From assembly GCA_030998225.1 (NCBI GenBank), contig JAPYXD010000519.1:682001-746000 (forward strand): a stretch of DNA of 64,000 nucleotides, read 5' to 3'. A program made the translations under genes and the position numbers. The notes below the pieces were generated by a model, which searched no databases, was not told where the DNA came from, and saw only the letters and a program-made list of their open reading frames with translations. Positions 39,641 to 50,800 of this stretch are shown in pieces; position 1 is the first letter of the stretch, and each line of letters starts with the position of its first letter. This stretch comes from Diplolepis rosae (taxonomy: Eukaryota; Arthropoda; Insecta; Hymenoptera; Diplolepididae).

Positions 39641-41887
39641 ATTTGATTTCTATAAGGCAGTTGGCGGCTTTTGAATTTTTAAGCTAAAAGTGAATATGCT
39701 ACCCGGCCCTCCCTGGATCCTATCTGGCACTAGGGACCAGAAAATATAATGCATATATATGTTTCTCCCCGTATCTTGTCTGGTTACTATAAGGCATTTT
39801 GCGTCTTGTGAATTTTTAAGGTAAATGTGAATATGATACCCGGCTCTACCTGGTTCCTATCTGGCATTAGGATCCACAAATGACAATGCAAGTATATGTT
39901 TCTACACGGATCCTATCTGGTTTTCTGTGATGCAGTTGTTGTCTTGTAAATTTTTAAGCTAAAAGTAAATCTGCTACCCGGCCCTACCTGGATCCTATCT
40001 GGCATTAGGAACCAGAAAATGGAATACAAAAATATGTTCCAACCCGGATCCTATCTGGTTTCTATAAGGCAGTTGGCGTCTTGTGAATTTTAAAGATAAA
40101 AGTAAATATCCTACCCGGCCTTACTACATTCCTATCTGGCATTATGATGCAAAAATTAAAAGGCAAATATATGTTTCTGCCCGGATCCTATCTGCTTTTC
40201 TGTAAGGCAGTTCGCGTCTAGTTAATTTTGAAGATGAAAGAAAATCGGCTACCCGGCATTACCCGGTTCATATCTGGCATTAGGAACCAGAAATAGAAAT
40301 GCCAAAATATGTTTCTACACGGATCCAGTCAGGTTTCCTGTAAGTCAGTTGGCTTCTTGTGAATTTTGGAGATAAAAGTAAATCTGCTACCCGGCCTTAC
40401 TAGATCGCTTTCTGGCATTATGATGCAAGTATTAAAAGGCAAATATATGTTTCTGCCCGGATGCTCTCTGCTTTTCCGTAAGGCAGTTCGCGTCTTGTTA
40501 ATTTTTAACCTAAAATTGAATCTGCTACCCGGCCTTACCAGTTTACCATCTTGCATTAGGATCCAGAAATGAAAATGCAAGTATATGATTCTACCGGGAT
40601 TAAATCTGGTTTTATGTAAGGAAGTTGCTGTCTTGTGAATTTTTAACCTAAAATTGAATCTGCTCCCCGGCCTTACCAGGATATCATCTGGCATTAGGAT
40701 CTTCAAATGACAATGCAAGTATATGTTTCTACACGGATCCTATCTGGTTTTCTGTAAGTCAGTTGGTGTCTTGTGAATTTTTAAGATAAAAGTAAATCTG
40801 CTACCAGCCCTTACCTGGTTCCTATCTAACATAATGATCCAGAAAATACAATGCATAAATATGTTTCTACCCGCATCCTATCTGGTTTTATGTAAGGCAG
40901 TTTGCGTCTTATGAATTTTTAAGCTAAAAGTAAATCTGCTACCCGGCCTTACCAGGTTACCATATGGCATTAGGATCCACAAATGACAATACAAGTATAT
41001 GTTTCTACACGGATCCTATCTGGTTTTCTGTGATTCAGTTGTTGTCTTGTAAATTTTCAAGCTAAAAGTGAATCTGCTACCCGGCCCAACCTGGATACTA
41101 TCTGGCATTATGAACCAGAAAATATAATGCATATATATGTTTCTGCCCGGATTCTATCTGGTTTTATGTAAGGCAGTTTGCGTCTTATGAATTTTTAAGC
41201 TAAAATAAAATCTGCTATCCGGCCTCACCAGGTTACCATCTGGCATTAGGGTCCACAAATGACAATGCAAGTATATGATTCTACCCGTATCCTATATGCA
41301 TTTCTGTAAGGCAGTTTGCGTCTTGTGAATTTTGAATCTAAAAGTTAATCTGCTACCCGGCCTTACCAGGTTATCATATGGCATTAGGATCCACAAATGA
41401 CAATACAAGTATATGTTTCTACACGGAACCTATCTGGTTTTCTGTGATGCAGTTGTTGTCTTGTAAATTTTCAAGCTAAAAGTAAATCTGCTACCCGGCC
41501 CTACCTGGATCCTATCTGGCATTAGGAACCAGAAAATATAATGCATAAATATATTTCTCCCCGGATCATGTCTTTTTTCTGTAAGGCAGTTTGCGTCTTG
41601 TGAATTTTTAAGCTAAAAGTCAATATGCTACGCGGCCTTACCTGGTTTCTATTTGGCATTAGTATCCAGCAATTGGAATTAAAATATATGTTTCTACCCG
41701 GATCCTATCTGCTTTTCTGTAAGGCAGTTTGCGTCTTGTGAATTTTTAAGCTAAAAGTGAATTTGGCATTAGGATTCAGAAATCAAAATACAAAAATATA
41801 TTTCTACCCGGATCTAATTTGATTTCTATAAGGCAGTTGGCGGCTTGTGAATTTTTAAGATAAAAGTAAATCTGCTACCAGCCCTTA

Positions 41888-41895
41888 CCTGGTTC
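41888..41895. repeat. 8-bp target-site duplication, left (CCTGGTTC)
   Basis: CCTGGTTC directly before the CAGTG terminus. The identical octamer follows the element at 42058-42065. Confidence 0.93.
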
Positions 41896-41932
41896 CAGTG
41901 ATCCCAGAATGTGGGAGCTGGAGGCCCCCACC
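41896..41932 (+). repeat. MITE left terminal inverted repeat
   Basis: 37 bp beginning CAGTGATCCCAGAATG and ending GGCCCCCACC. Compared with the right end it differs at positions 6, 15, 17, 24 and 27. Confidence 0.9.
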
Positions 41933-42020
41933 ATATATGCCTCGAGCTCATTGTGTCTTCCTCATTCAACCAACCTATGGCCGTCGAGCGACGAAGAAGT
42001 CTTGAGCTGGTGGGGTCTTG

Positions 42021-42057
42021 GGTGGGGGCCCCCCGCTCCCCCGTTCTGGGAACACTG
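42021..42057 (-). repeat. MITE right terminal inverted repeat
   Basis: 37 bp beginning GGTGGGGGCCCCCC and ending CGTTCTGGGAACACTG, the inverted partner of 41896-41932. The GC-rich core could form a stable hairpin with the left end. Confidence 0.9.
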
Positions 42058-42065
42058 CCTGGTTC
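42058..42065. repeat. 8-bp target-site duplication, right (CCTGGTTC)
   Basis: Exact copy of 41888-41895, followed by CTATCTGGCATTAGG of the interrupted monomer. Confidence 0.93.
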
Positions 42066-43169
42066 CTATCTGGCATTAGGATCCAGAAAAAGAAATGCCA
42101 ATATATGTTTCTACCCGGATACTATCTGTTTTATGTATGGCAGTTGGTGCCTTGTGAATTTTCAAGATGAAAGTGAATCTACTACCTGCCATAACCAGGG
42201 TCCTATCTGGCGTTGGGATCCAGAAAATAGAATATAAACATATATTTGTTCCCGGATCCTATCTGGTTATATGTTAGGCAGTTGGTGTCTTCTTAATTTT
42301 TAATCTAAAAGTGATATCTGCTACCCGGCCTTACCAAGTTACTATCTGGCATTAGGATCCAGAAATTAAAATGCAAAAACCTGTTTCTGCCCGGATCCTA
42401 TCTGGTTATATGTAAGGCAGTTGGTGTCTTGTTAGTTTTTAAGCTGAAAGTGAATCTGCTACCCGGCCTTACCTCCTTACTATCTGGCATTAGGATCCAG
42501 AAATAAAAATGCAAAAATATTTTTCTGCCCGGGTCCTATCTGGTTTTATGTAAGGCAGTTGGTGTCTCGTAAATTTTCAAGATAAAAGTAAATATGCTAC
42601 CCGGCCTTACTATATTCCTATCTGGCATTAGGATCCAGAAAATACAATTCATAAATATGTTTCTACCCGGATCATATCTGGTTTTCTATAAGTCAGCTGG
42701 CTTCTTGTGAATTATACAGAAAAAAGTAAATCTGCTACCCACCCATACGTCTTTCTTATCTGACATTAGGATCCAGAAATTAAAATGCGAAAATATGTTT
42801 TTAGTTGGATCCTATCTGGATTTTTGTAAGGCAGTTCGCGTCTTGTGAATTTTTGGGATAAAAGTAAATCTGCTACCCGGCCTTACCTCGTTACTATCTG
42901 GCATTAGGATCCAGAAATAAAAAGGCAAATATATGTTTCTGCCTGGATCCTATCTGGTTCTATGTAAGGCACTTGGTGTCTTGTGAATTTTCAAGTTGAA
43001 CGTAAATCTGCTACCTGCATAAACCAGGGTCCTATCTGGCATTATGGTCCAGAAAATGGAATAAAAAAATATGTTTCTACCCGGTTCCTATCTGCGTTTC
43101 TGTAAGGCAGTTCACATCTTGTGAAATTTTAAGATAAAAGTAAATCTGCTACCCGGCCTTACCTCGTTA

Positions 43170-44464
43170 CTATCTGGCATTAGGATCCAGAAATAAAAAG
43201 GCAAAAATATGTTTCTGCCTGGATCCTATCTGGTTCTATGTAAGGCCGTTGGTGTCTTGTGAATTTTCAAGTTGAACGTAAATCTGCTACCTGCATAAAC
43301 TAGGGTCCTATCTGGCATTAGGATCCAGAAAATAGAATACAAAAATATGCTTCTCCCCGGATCCTATCTGGTTATATGTAAGGAAGTTGGTGTCTTGTTA
43401 GTTTTTAAGCTGAAAGTGAATCTGCTACCCGGCCTTAACAAGTTACTATCTGGCATTAGGATCCAGAAATTAAAATGCAAAAATATGTTTCTGCCCGGAT
43501 CCTATCTGTTTTTATGTAAGGCAGTTGGTGTCTTGTTAATTTTTAAGCTAAAAGTAAATCTGCCACCCGGCCCTACCCTGTTCCTATTTGGCATTAGGAT
43601 CCAGAAAATACAATTCATAAATATGTTTCTACCCGGATCATATCTGATTTTCTATAAGTCAGCTGGCTTCTTGTGAATTTTAGAGATAAAAGTAAATCTG
43701 CTACCCACACATACCTCGTTACTATCTGGAATTAGGATCCAGAAATTAAAATTCAAAAATATGTTTCTACTTGGATCCTATCTGGTTTTTTGTAAGGCAG
43801 TTTGCGTCTTGTGAATTTTTGAGATAAAAGAAAATCTGCTGCCCGGCCTTACCTCGTTACTATCTGGCATTAGGATACAGAAATTAAAATGCAAAAATAT
43901 GTATCTGCCTGGATCCTATCTGGTTTTATGTAAGCCAGTTGGTGTCTTGTTTATTTTCAAGATGAAAGGAAATCTGCTACCCGGCATAACCAGGGTCCTA
44001 TCTGGCATTATGGTCCAGAAAATGGAATACAAAAATATGTTTCTACACGGGTCCTATCTGCGTTTCTGTAAGGCAGTTGGTGTCTTGTTAATTTTTAAGC
44101 TGAAAGTGAATCTGCTTACCGGCCTTACCAAGTTACTTTCTGGCATTAGGATCCAGAAATTAAAATGCAAAAATATGTTTCTGCCTGGATCCTATCTGGA
44201 TCTATGTAAGGCAGTTGGTGTCTTGTTAATTTTCAAAGATGAAAGTAAATCAGCTATCCGGCCTTACTATATGCCTATCTGGCATTAGGATCCAGAAATT
44301 AAAATGCAAAAATATGTTTCTGCCCGGATCCAATCTGGTTTTATGTAAGGCAGTTGGTGCCTTGTGAATTTTCAAGATGAAAGTAAATCTGCTACCTGCC
44401 ATAACCAGGGTCCTCTCTGGCGTTGGGATCCAGAAAATAGAATAGAAAAATATGTTTCTACCCG
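43170..44464 (+). repeat. 1.29-kb duplication (offset 1,382 bp), copy 1
   Basis: Repeats at 44552-45846. Shared rare variants include GTAAGGCCGTTGG, ATATGCTTCTCCCC, CTGCCACCCGGCCC and TCCTCTCTGGCG. The copies differ at about 43716-43735, where copy 1 reads ACCTCGTTACTATCTGGAAT and copy 2 reads ACCTCTTCCCTATCTTACAT. Confidence 0.88.
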
Positions 44465-44551
44465 GTTCCTATCTGGTTATATGTTAGGCAGTTGGTGTCT
44501 TGTTAATATTTAAACTAAAAGTGATATCTGCTACCCGGCCTTACCAAGTTA

Positions 44552-45846
44552 CTATCTGGCATTAGGATCCAGAAATAAAAAGGCAAAAATATGTTTCTGC
44601 CTGGATCCTATCTGGTTCTATGTAAGGCCGTTGGTGTCTTGTGAATTTTCAAGATGAACTTAAGTCTGCTACCTGCATAAACTAGGGTCCTATCTGGCAT
44701 TAGGATCCAGAAAATAGAATACAAAAATATGCTTCTCCCCGGATCCTATCTGGTTATATGTAAGGAAGTTGGTGTCTTGTTAGTTTTTAAGCTGAAAGTG
44801 AATCTGCTACCCGGCCTTAACAAGTTACTATCTGGCATTAGGATCCAGAAATTAAAATGCAGAAATATGTTTCTGCCCGGATCCTATCTGTTTTTATGTA
44901 AGGCAGTTGGTGTCTTGTTAATTTTTAAGCTAAAAGTAAATCTGCCACCCGGCCCTACCCTGTTCCTATTTGGCATTAGGATCCAGAAAATACAATTCAT
45001 AAATATGTTTCTACCCGGATCATATCTGGTTTTCTATAAGTCAGCTGGCTTCTTGTGAATTTTAGAGATAAAAGTAAATCTGCTACCCACACATACCTCT
45101 TCCCTATCTTACATTAGGATCCAGAAATTAAAATTCAAAAATATGTTTCTACTTGGATCCTATCTGGTTTTTTGTAAGGCAGTTTGCGTCTTGTGAATTT
45201 TTGAGATAAAAGAAAATCTGCTGCCCGGCCTTACCTCGTTACTATCTGGCATTAGGATACAGAAATTAAAATGCAAAAATATGTATCTGCCTGGATCCTA
45301 TCTGGTTTTATGTAAGGCAGTTGGTGTCTTGTTTATTTTCAAGATGAAAGGAAATCTGCTACCCGGCATAACCAGGGTCCTATCTGGCATTATGGTCCAG
45401 AAAATGGAATACAAAAATATGTTTCTACACGGGTCCTATCTGCGTTTCTGTAAGGCAGTTGGTGTCTTGTTAATTTTTAAGCTGAAAGTGAATCCGCTTA
45501 CCGGCCTTACCAAGTTACTTTCTGGCATTAGGATCCAGAAATTAAAATGCAAAAATATGTTTCTGCCTGGATCCTATCTGGATCTATGTAAGGCAGTTGG
45601 TGTCTTGTTAATTTTCAAAGATGAAAGTAAATCAGCTATCCGGCCTTACTATATGCCTATCTGGCATTAGGATCCAGAAATTAAAATGCAAAAATATGTT
45701 TCTGCCCGGATCCAATCTGGTTTTATGTAAGGCAGTTGGTGCCTTGTGAATTTTCAAGATGAAAGTAAATCTGCTACCTGCCATAACCAGGGTCCTCTCT
45801 GGCGTTGGGATCCAGAAAATAGAATAGAAAAATATGTTTCTACCCG
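44552..45846 (+). repeat. 1.29-kb duplication (offset 1,382 bp), copy 2
   Basis: Second copy of 43170-44464. It ends at TTTCTACCCGG, after which copy 1 continues TTCCTATCTGGTT and copy 2 continues GTCCTATCTGCGG. Confidence 0.88.
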
Positions 45847-46257
45847 GGTCCTATCTGCGGATCTGTAAGGCAGTTCGCGTCTTGTGAAATTTTAAGATAA
45901 AAGTAAATCTGCTACCCGGCCGTCCCTCGTTACTATCTGGCATTAGGATCCAGAAATAAAAAGGCAAAAATATGTTTCTGCCTGGATCCTATCTGGTTCT
46001 GTGTAAGGCAGTTGGTGTCTTGTGAATTTTCAAGCTGAAATTAAATCTGCTACCTGCATAAACCAGGGTCCTATCTGGCATTAGGATCCAGAAAATAGAA
46101 TACAAAAATATTCTTCTACCCGGATCCTATCTGGTTATATGTAAGGCAGTTGGTGTCTTGTTAGTTTTTAAGCTGAAAGTGAATCTGCTAACCGGCCTTA
46201 CCAAGTTACTATCTGGCATTAGGATCCAGAAATTAAAATGCAAAAATATGTTTCTGC
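45845..46257 (+). repeat. Tetramer repeat (552 bp), copy 1
   Basis: The variants GTCCTATCTGCGGATCTG, CCGTCCCTCGTTAC and AATATTCTTCTACCC recur exactly four monomers (552 bp) later at 46397-46809. The same CGGATCTG variant appears again near 47790. Confidence 0.8.
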
Positions 46258-46396
46258 CCGGATCCAATCTGGTTTTATGTAAGGCAGTTGGTGTCTTGTT
46301 AGTTTTCAAGATGAAAGTAAATCTGCTACTCGGCATAACCAGGGTCCTATCAGGCATTATGGTCCAGAAAATGGAATACAAAAATATGTTTCAACC

Positions 46397-46809
46397 CGGG
46401 TCCTATCTGCGGATCTGTAAGGCAGTTCGCGTCTTGTGAAATTTTAAGATAAAAGTAAATCTGCTACCCGGCCGTCCCTCGTTACTATCTGGAATTAGGA
46501 TCCAGAAATAAAAAGGCAAAAATATGTTTCTGCCTGGATCCTATCTGGTTCTGTGTAAGGCAGTTGGTGTCTTGTGAATTTTCAAGCTGAAATTAAATCT
46601 GCTACCTGCATAAACCAGGGTCCTATCTGGCATTAGGATCCAGAAAATAGAATACAAAAATATTCTTCTACCCGGATCCTATCTGGTTATATGTAAGGCA
46701 GTTGGTGTCTTGTTAGTTTTTAAGCTGAAAGTGAATCTGCTAACCGGCCTTACCAAGTTACTATCTGGCATTAGGATCCAGAAATTAAAATGCAAAAATA
46801 TGTTTCTGC
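46397..46809 (+). repeat. Tetramer repeat (552 bp), copy 2
   Basis: Second copy of 45845-46257. It diverges at GGATACTATTTGG versus GGATCCAATCTGG in copy 1. Confidence 0.8.
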
Positions 46810-47863
46810 CCGGATACTATTTGGTTTTATGTAAGGCAGTTGGTGTCTTGTTAATTTTCAAAGATGAAAGTAAATCAGCTACCCGGCCTTACTATATGCC
46901 TATCTGGCATTAGGATCCAGAAATTAAAATGCAAAAATATGTTTCTGCCCGGATCCTATCTGGTTTTATGTAAGGCAGTTGGTGTCTTGTGAATTTTCAA
47001 GATGAAAGTAAATCTGTTACCTGCCATAACCAGGGTCCTATCTGGCGTTGGGATCCAGAAAATACAATAGAAAAATATGTTTCTACCCGGATCCTATCTG
47101 GTTATATGTTAGGCAGTTGGTGTCTTGTTAATTTTTAAACTAAAAGTGATATCTGCTACCCGGCCTTACCAAGTTACTATCTGGCATTAGGATCCAGAAA
47201 TGAAAATGCAAAAATATGTTTCTGCCCGGATCCTATTTGGTTTTATTTATGGCAGTTGGTGCCTTGTGAATTTTCAAGATGAAAGTAAATCTACTACCTG
47301 CCATAACCAGTGTCCTATCTGGCATTAGGATCCAGAAATTAAAATGCAAAAATATGTTTCTACCCGGATCCAATCTGGTTATATGTAAGGCAGTTCACGT
47401 CTTGTGAAATTTTAAGCTGAAAGTAAATCTGCTACCTGCCATAACCAGGGTCCTATCTGGCGTTGGGATCCAGAAAATAGAATAGAAAAATATGTTTCTA
47501 CCCGGTTCCTATCTGGTTATATGTTAGGCAGTTGGTGTCTTGTTAATATTTAAACTAAAAGTGATATCTGCTACCCGGCCTTACCAAGTTACTATCTGGC
47601 ATTAGGATCCAGAAATGAAAATGCAAAAATATGTTTCTGCCCGGATCCTATCTGGTTTTATGTAAGGCAGTTGGTGTCTTGTTAGTTTTCAAGATGAAAG
47701 TAAATCTGCTACTCGGCATAACCAGGGTCCTATCAGGCATTATGGTCCAGAAAATGGAATACAAAAATATGTTTCAACCCGGGTCCTATCTGCGGATCTG
47801 TAAGGCAGTTCGCGTCTTGTGAAATTTTAAGATAAAAGTAAATCTGCTACCCGGCCTTACCAA
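46810..47863 (+). repeat. Subfamily B satellite, source-like for 53.1-53.7 kb
   Basis: Only B monomers. From about 46710 to 47530 the order of variants, including the rare AAATCTGTTACCTGCC at 47011, recurs at about 52925-53745 with an offset near 6,215 bp. No gene is seen. Confidence 0.75.
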
Positions 47864-50800
47864 GTTACTATCTGGCATTAGGATCCAGAAATAAAAAGGC
47901 AAAAATATGTTTCTGCCTGGATCCTATCTAGTTCTGTGTAAGGCAGTTGGTGTCTTGTGAATTTTCAAGCTGAAATTAAATCTGCTACCTGCATAAACCA
48001 GGGTCCTATCTGGCATTAGGATCCAGAAAATAGAATACAAAAATATTCTTCTACCCGGATCCTATCTGGTTATATGTAAGGCAGTTGGTGTCTTGTTAGT
48101 TTTTAAGCTGAAAGTGAATCTGCTACCTGCCATAACCAGGGACCTATCTGGCGTTGGGATCCAGAAAATAGAATAGAAAAATATGTTTCTACCCGGATCC
48201 TATCTGGTTATATGTTTGGCAGTTGGTGTCTTGTTAATTTTTAAACTAAAAGTGAATCGGCTACCCGGCCTTACCAAGTTACTATCTGGCATTAGGATCC
48301 AGAAATTAAAATGCAAAAATATGTTTCTGCCCGGATCCTATCTGGTTTTTAGTAAGGCAGTTTGCGTCTTGTGAATTTTTGAGATAAAAGTAAATCTGCT
48401 ACCTGGCCATACCTCGTTACTATCTGGAATTAGGATCCAGAAATTAAAATGTAAAAATATGTTTCTGCCTGTATCCTATCTGGTTCTATGTAAGGCAGTT
48501 GGTGACTTGTTAATTTACAAGATGAAAATAAATCTGCTACCCGGCATAACCAGGGTACTATCTGGCATTATGGTCCAGAAAATGGAATACAAAAATATGT
48601 TTCTACCCGGGTCCTATCTGCGTATCTGTAAGGCAGTTCGCGTCTTGTGAATTTTTGAGATAAAACTAAATCTGCTACCCGGCCTTACCAAGTTACTATC
48701 TGGCATTAGGATCCAGAAATAAAAAGGCAAAAATATGCTTCTGCCTGGATCCTATCTGGTTCTGTGTAATGCAGTTGGTGTCTTGTGAATTTTCAAGCTG
48801 AAATTAAATCTGCTACCTGCATAAACCAGGGTCCTATCTGGCATTAGGATCCAGAAAATAGAATACAAAAATATTCTTCTACCCGGATCCTATCTGGTTT
48901 TATGTAAGGCAGTTGGTGTCTTGTTAATTTTTAAGCTGAAAGTGAATCTGCTAACCGGCCTTACCAAGTTACTATCTGGCATTAGGATCCAGAAATTAAA
49001 ATGCAAAAATATGTTTCTGCCCGGATACTATTTGGTTTTATGTAAGGCAGTTGGTGTCTTGTTAATTTTCAAATATGAAAGTAAATCAGCTACCCGGCCT
49101 TACTATATGCCTATCTGGCATTAGGATCCAGAAATTAAAATGCAAAAATATGTTTCTGCCCGGATCCTATCTGGTTTTATGTAAGGCAGTTGGTGTCTTG
49201 TGAATTTTCAAGATGAAAGTAAATCTGCTACCTGCCATAACCAGGGTCCTATCTGGCGTTGGGATCCAGAAAATACAATAGAAAAATATGTTTCTACCCG
49301 GATCCTATCTGGTTATATGTTAGGCAGTTGGTGTCTTGTTAATTTTTAAACTAAAAGTGATATCTGCTACCCGGCCTTACCTACTTACTATCTGGCATTA
49401 GGATCCAGAAATTAAAATGCAAAAATATGTTTCTGCCCGGATCCTATTTGGTTTTATTTATGGCAGTTGGTGCCTTGTGAATTTTCAAGATGAAAGTAAA
49501 TCTACTACCTGCCATAACCAGTGTCCTATCTGGCATTAGGATCCAGAAATTAAAATGCAAAAATATGTTTCTACCCGGATCCAATCTGGTTATATGTAAG
49601 GCAGTTCACGTCTTGTGAAATTTTAAGCTGAAAGTGAATCTGCTACCCGGCCTTACCAAGTTACTATCTGGCATTAGGATCCAGAAATTAAAATGCAAAA
49701 ATATGTTTCTGCCCGGATCCTATCTGGTTTTGTGTAAGGCTGTTGGTGTCTCGTAAATTTTCAAGATAAAAGTAAATCTGCTACCCGGCCTTACCTCGTT
49801 ACTATCTGGCATTAGGATCCAGAAATAAAAAGGCAAATATATGTTTCTGCCTGCATCCTATCTGGTTCTATGTAAGGCAGTTGGTGACTTGTTAATTTAC
49901 AGGATGAAAATAAATCTGCTACCCGGCATAACCAGGGTACTATCTGGCATTATGGTCCAGAAAATGGAATACAAAAATATGTTTCTACCCGGGTCCTATC
50001 TGCGTATCTGTAAGGCAGTTCGCGTCTTGTGAATTTTTGAGATAAAACTAAATCTGCTACCCGGCCTTACCAAGTTACTATCTGGCATTAGGATCCAGAA
50101 ATAAAAAGGCAAAAATATGCTTCTGCCTGGATCCTATCTGGTTCTGTGTAATGCAGTTGGTGTCTTGTGAATTTTCAAGCTGAAATTAAATCTGCTACCT
50201 GCATAAACCAGGGTCCTATCTGGCATTAGGATCCAGAAATTAAAATGCAAAAATATGTTTCTACCCGGATCCAATCTGGTTATATGTAAGGCAGTTCACG
50301 TCTTGTGAAATTTTAAGCTGAAAGTGAATCTGCTACCCGGCCTTACCAAGTTACTATCTGGCATTAGGATCCAGAAATTAAAATGCAAAAATATGTTTCT
50401 GCCCGGATCCTATCTGGTTTTGTGTAAGGCTGTTGGTGTCTCGTTAATTTTCAAGATAAAAGTAAATCTGCTACCCGGCCTTACCTCGTTACTATCTGGC
50501 ATTAGGATCCAGAAATAAAAAGGCAAATATATGTTTCTGCCTGCATCCTATCTGGTTCTATGTAAGGCACTTGGTGTCTTGTGAATTTTTAAGTTGAACG
50601 TAAATCTGCTACCTGCATAAACCAGTGTCCTATCTGGCATTAGTATCCAGAAAATAGAATACAAAAATATGCTTCTACCCGGATCCTACCTGGTTATATG
50701 TAAGGCAGTTAGTGTCTTGTTAGTATTTAAGCTGAAAGTGAATCTGCTACCCAGCCTTACCAAGTTACTATCTGGCATTAGGATCCAGAAATTAAAATGC

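Larger units (their letters stand above)
39439..41895 (+). repeat. Satellite transition zone between subfamilies A and B
   Basis: Monomers still repeat at about 138 bp but are more diverged from one another than in the flanking blocks. A-type features (GGCATTTTGAG, ACAAATGACAATGC) fade out. B-type features appear, for example CCAGAAAATGGAATACAAAA near 40012, TTATGATGCAAAAATTAAAA near 40142, and AGATAAAAGTAAATCTGC. Several units look like A/B hybrids. A rearranged unit lies at about 39610-39640. Higher-order repeat structure is weak here. Open frames at 40329-40718 (minus) and 40366-40572 (plus) are satellite translation. Confidence 0.85.
41896..42057. mobile_element. hAT-type MITE, 162 bp
   Basis: A GC-rich block quite unlike the satellite around it. 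Its ends are inverted repeats of 37 bp that match at 32 positions and begin CAGTG. It is flanked by a perfect 8-bp direct repeat, CCTGGTTC. Removing the block and one octamer gives ACCTGGTTCCTATCTGGC, the ordinary satellite sequence. CAG termini with 8-bp target duplications are the hallmark of the hAT superfamily. The P superfamily also makes 8-bp duplications, but its termini differ. The inner 88 bp have no coding capacity of their own; an open frame running through the element starts inside it and continues into satellite. It is non-autonomous and would depend on a hAT transposase elsewhere in the genome. The family name is not determined. Confidence 0.9.

Noticed and set aside
41911..42237. 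108-codon open frame through the MITE
   Set aside because: It starts inside the MITE and continues into satellite, has no recognisable domain, and is explained by the insertion.
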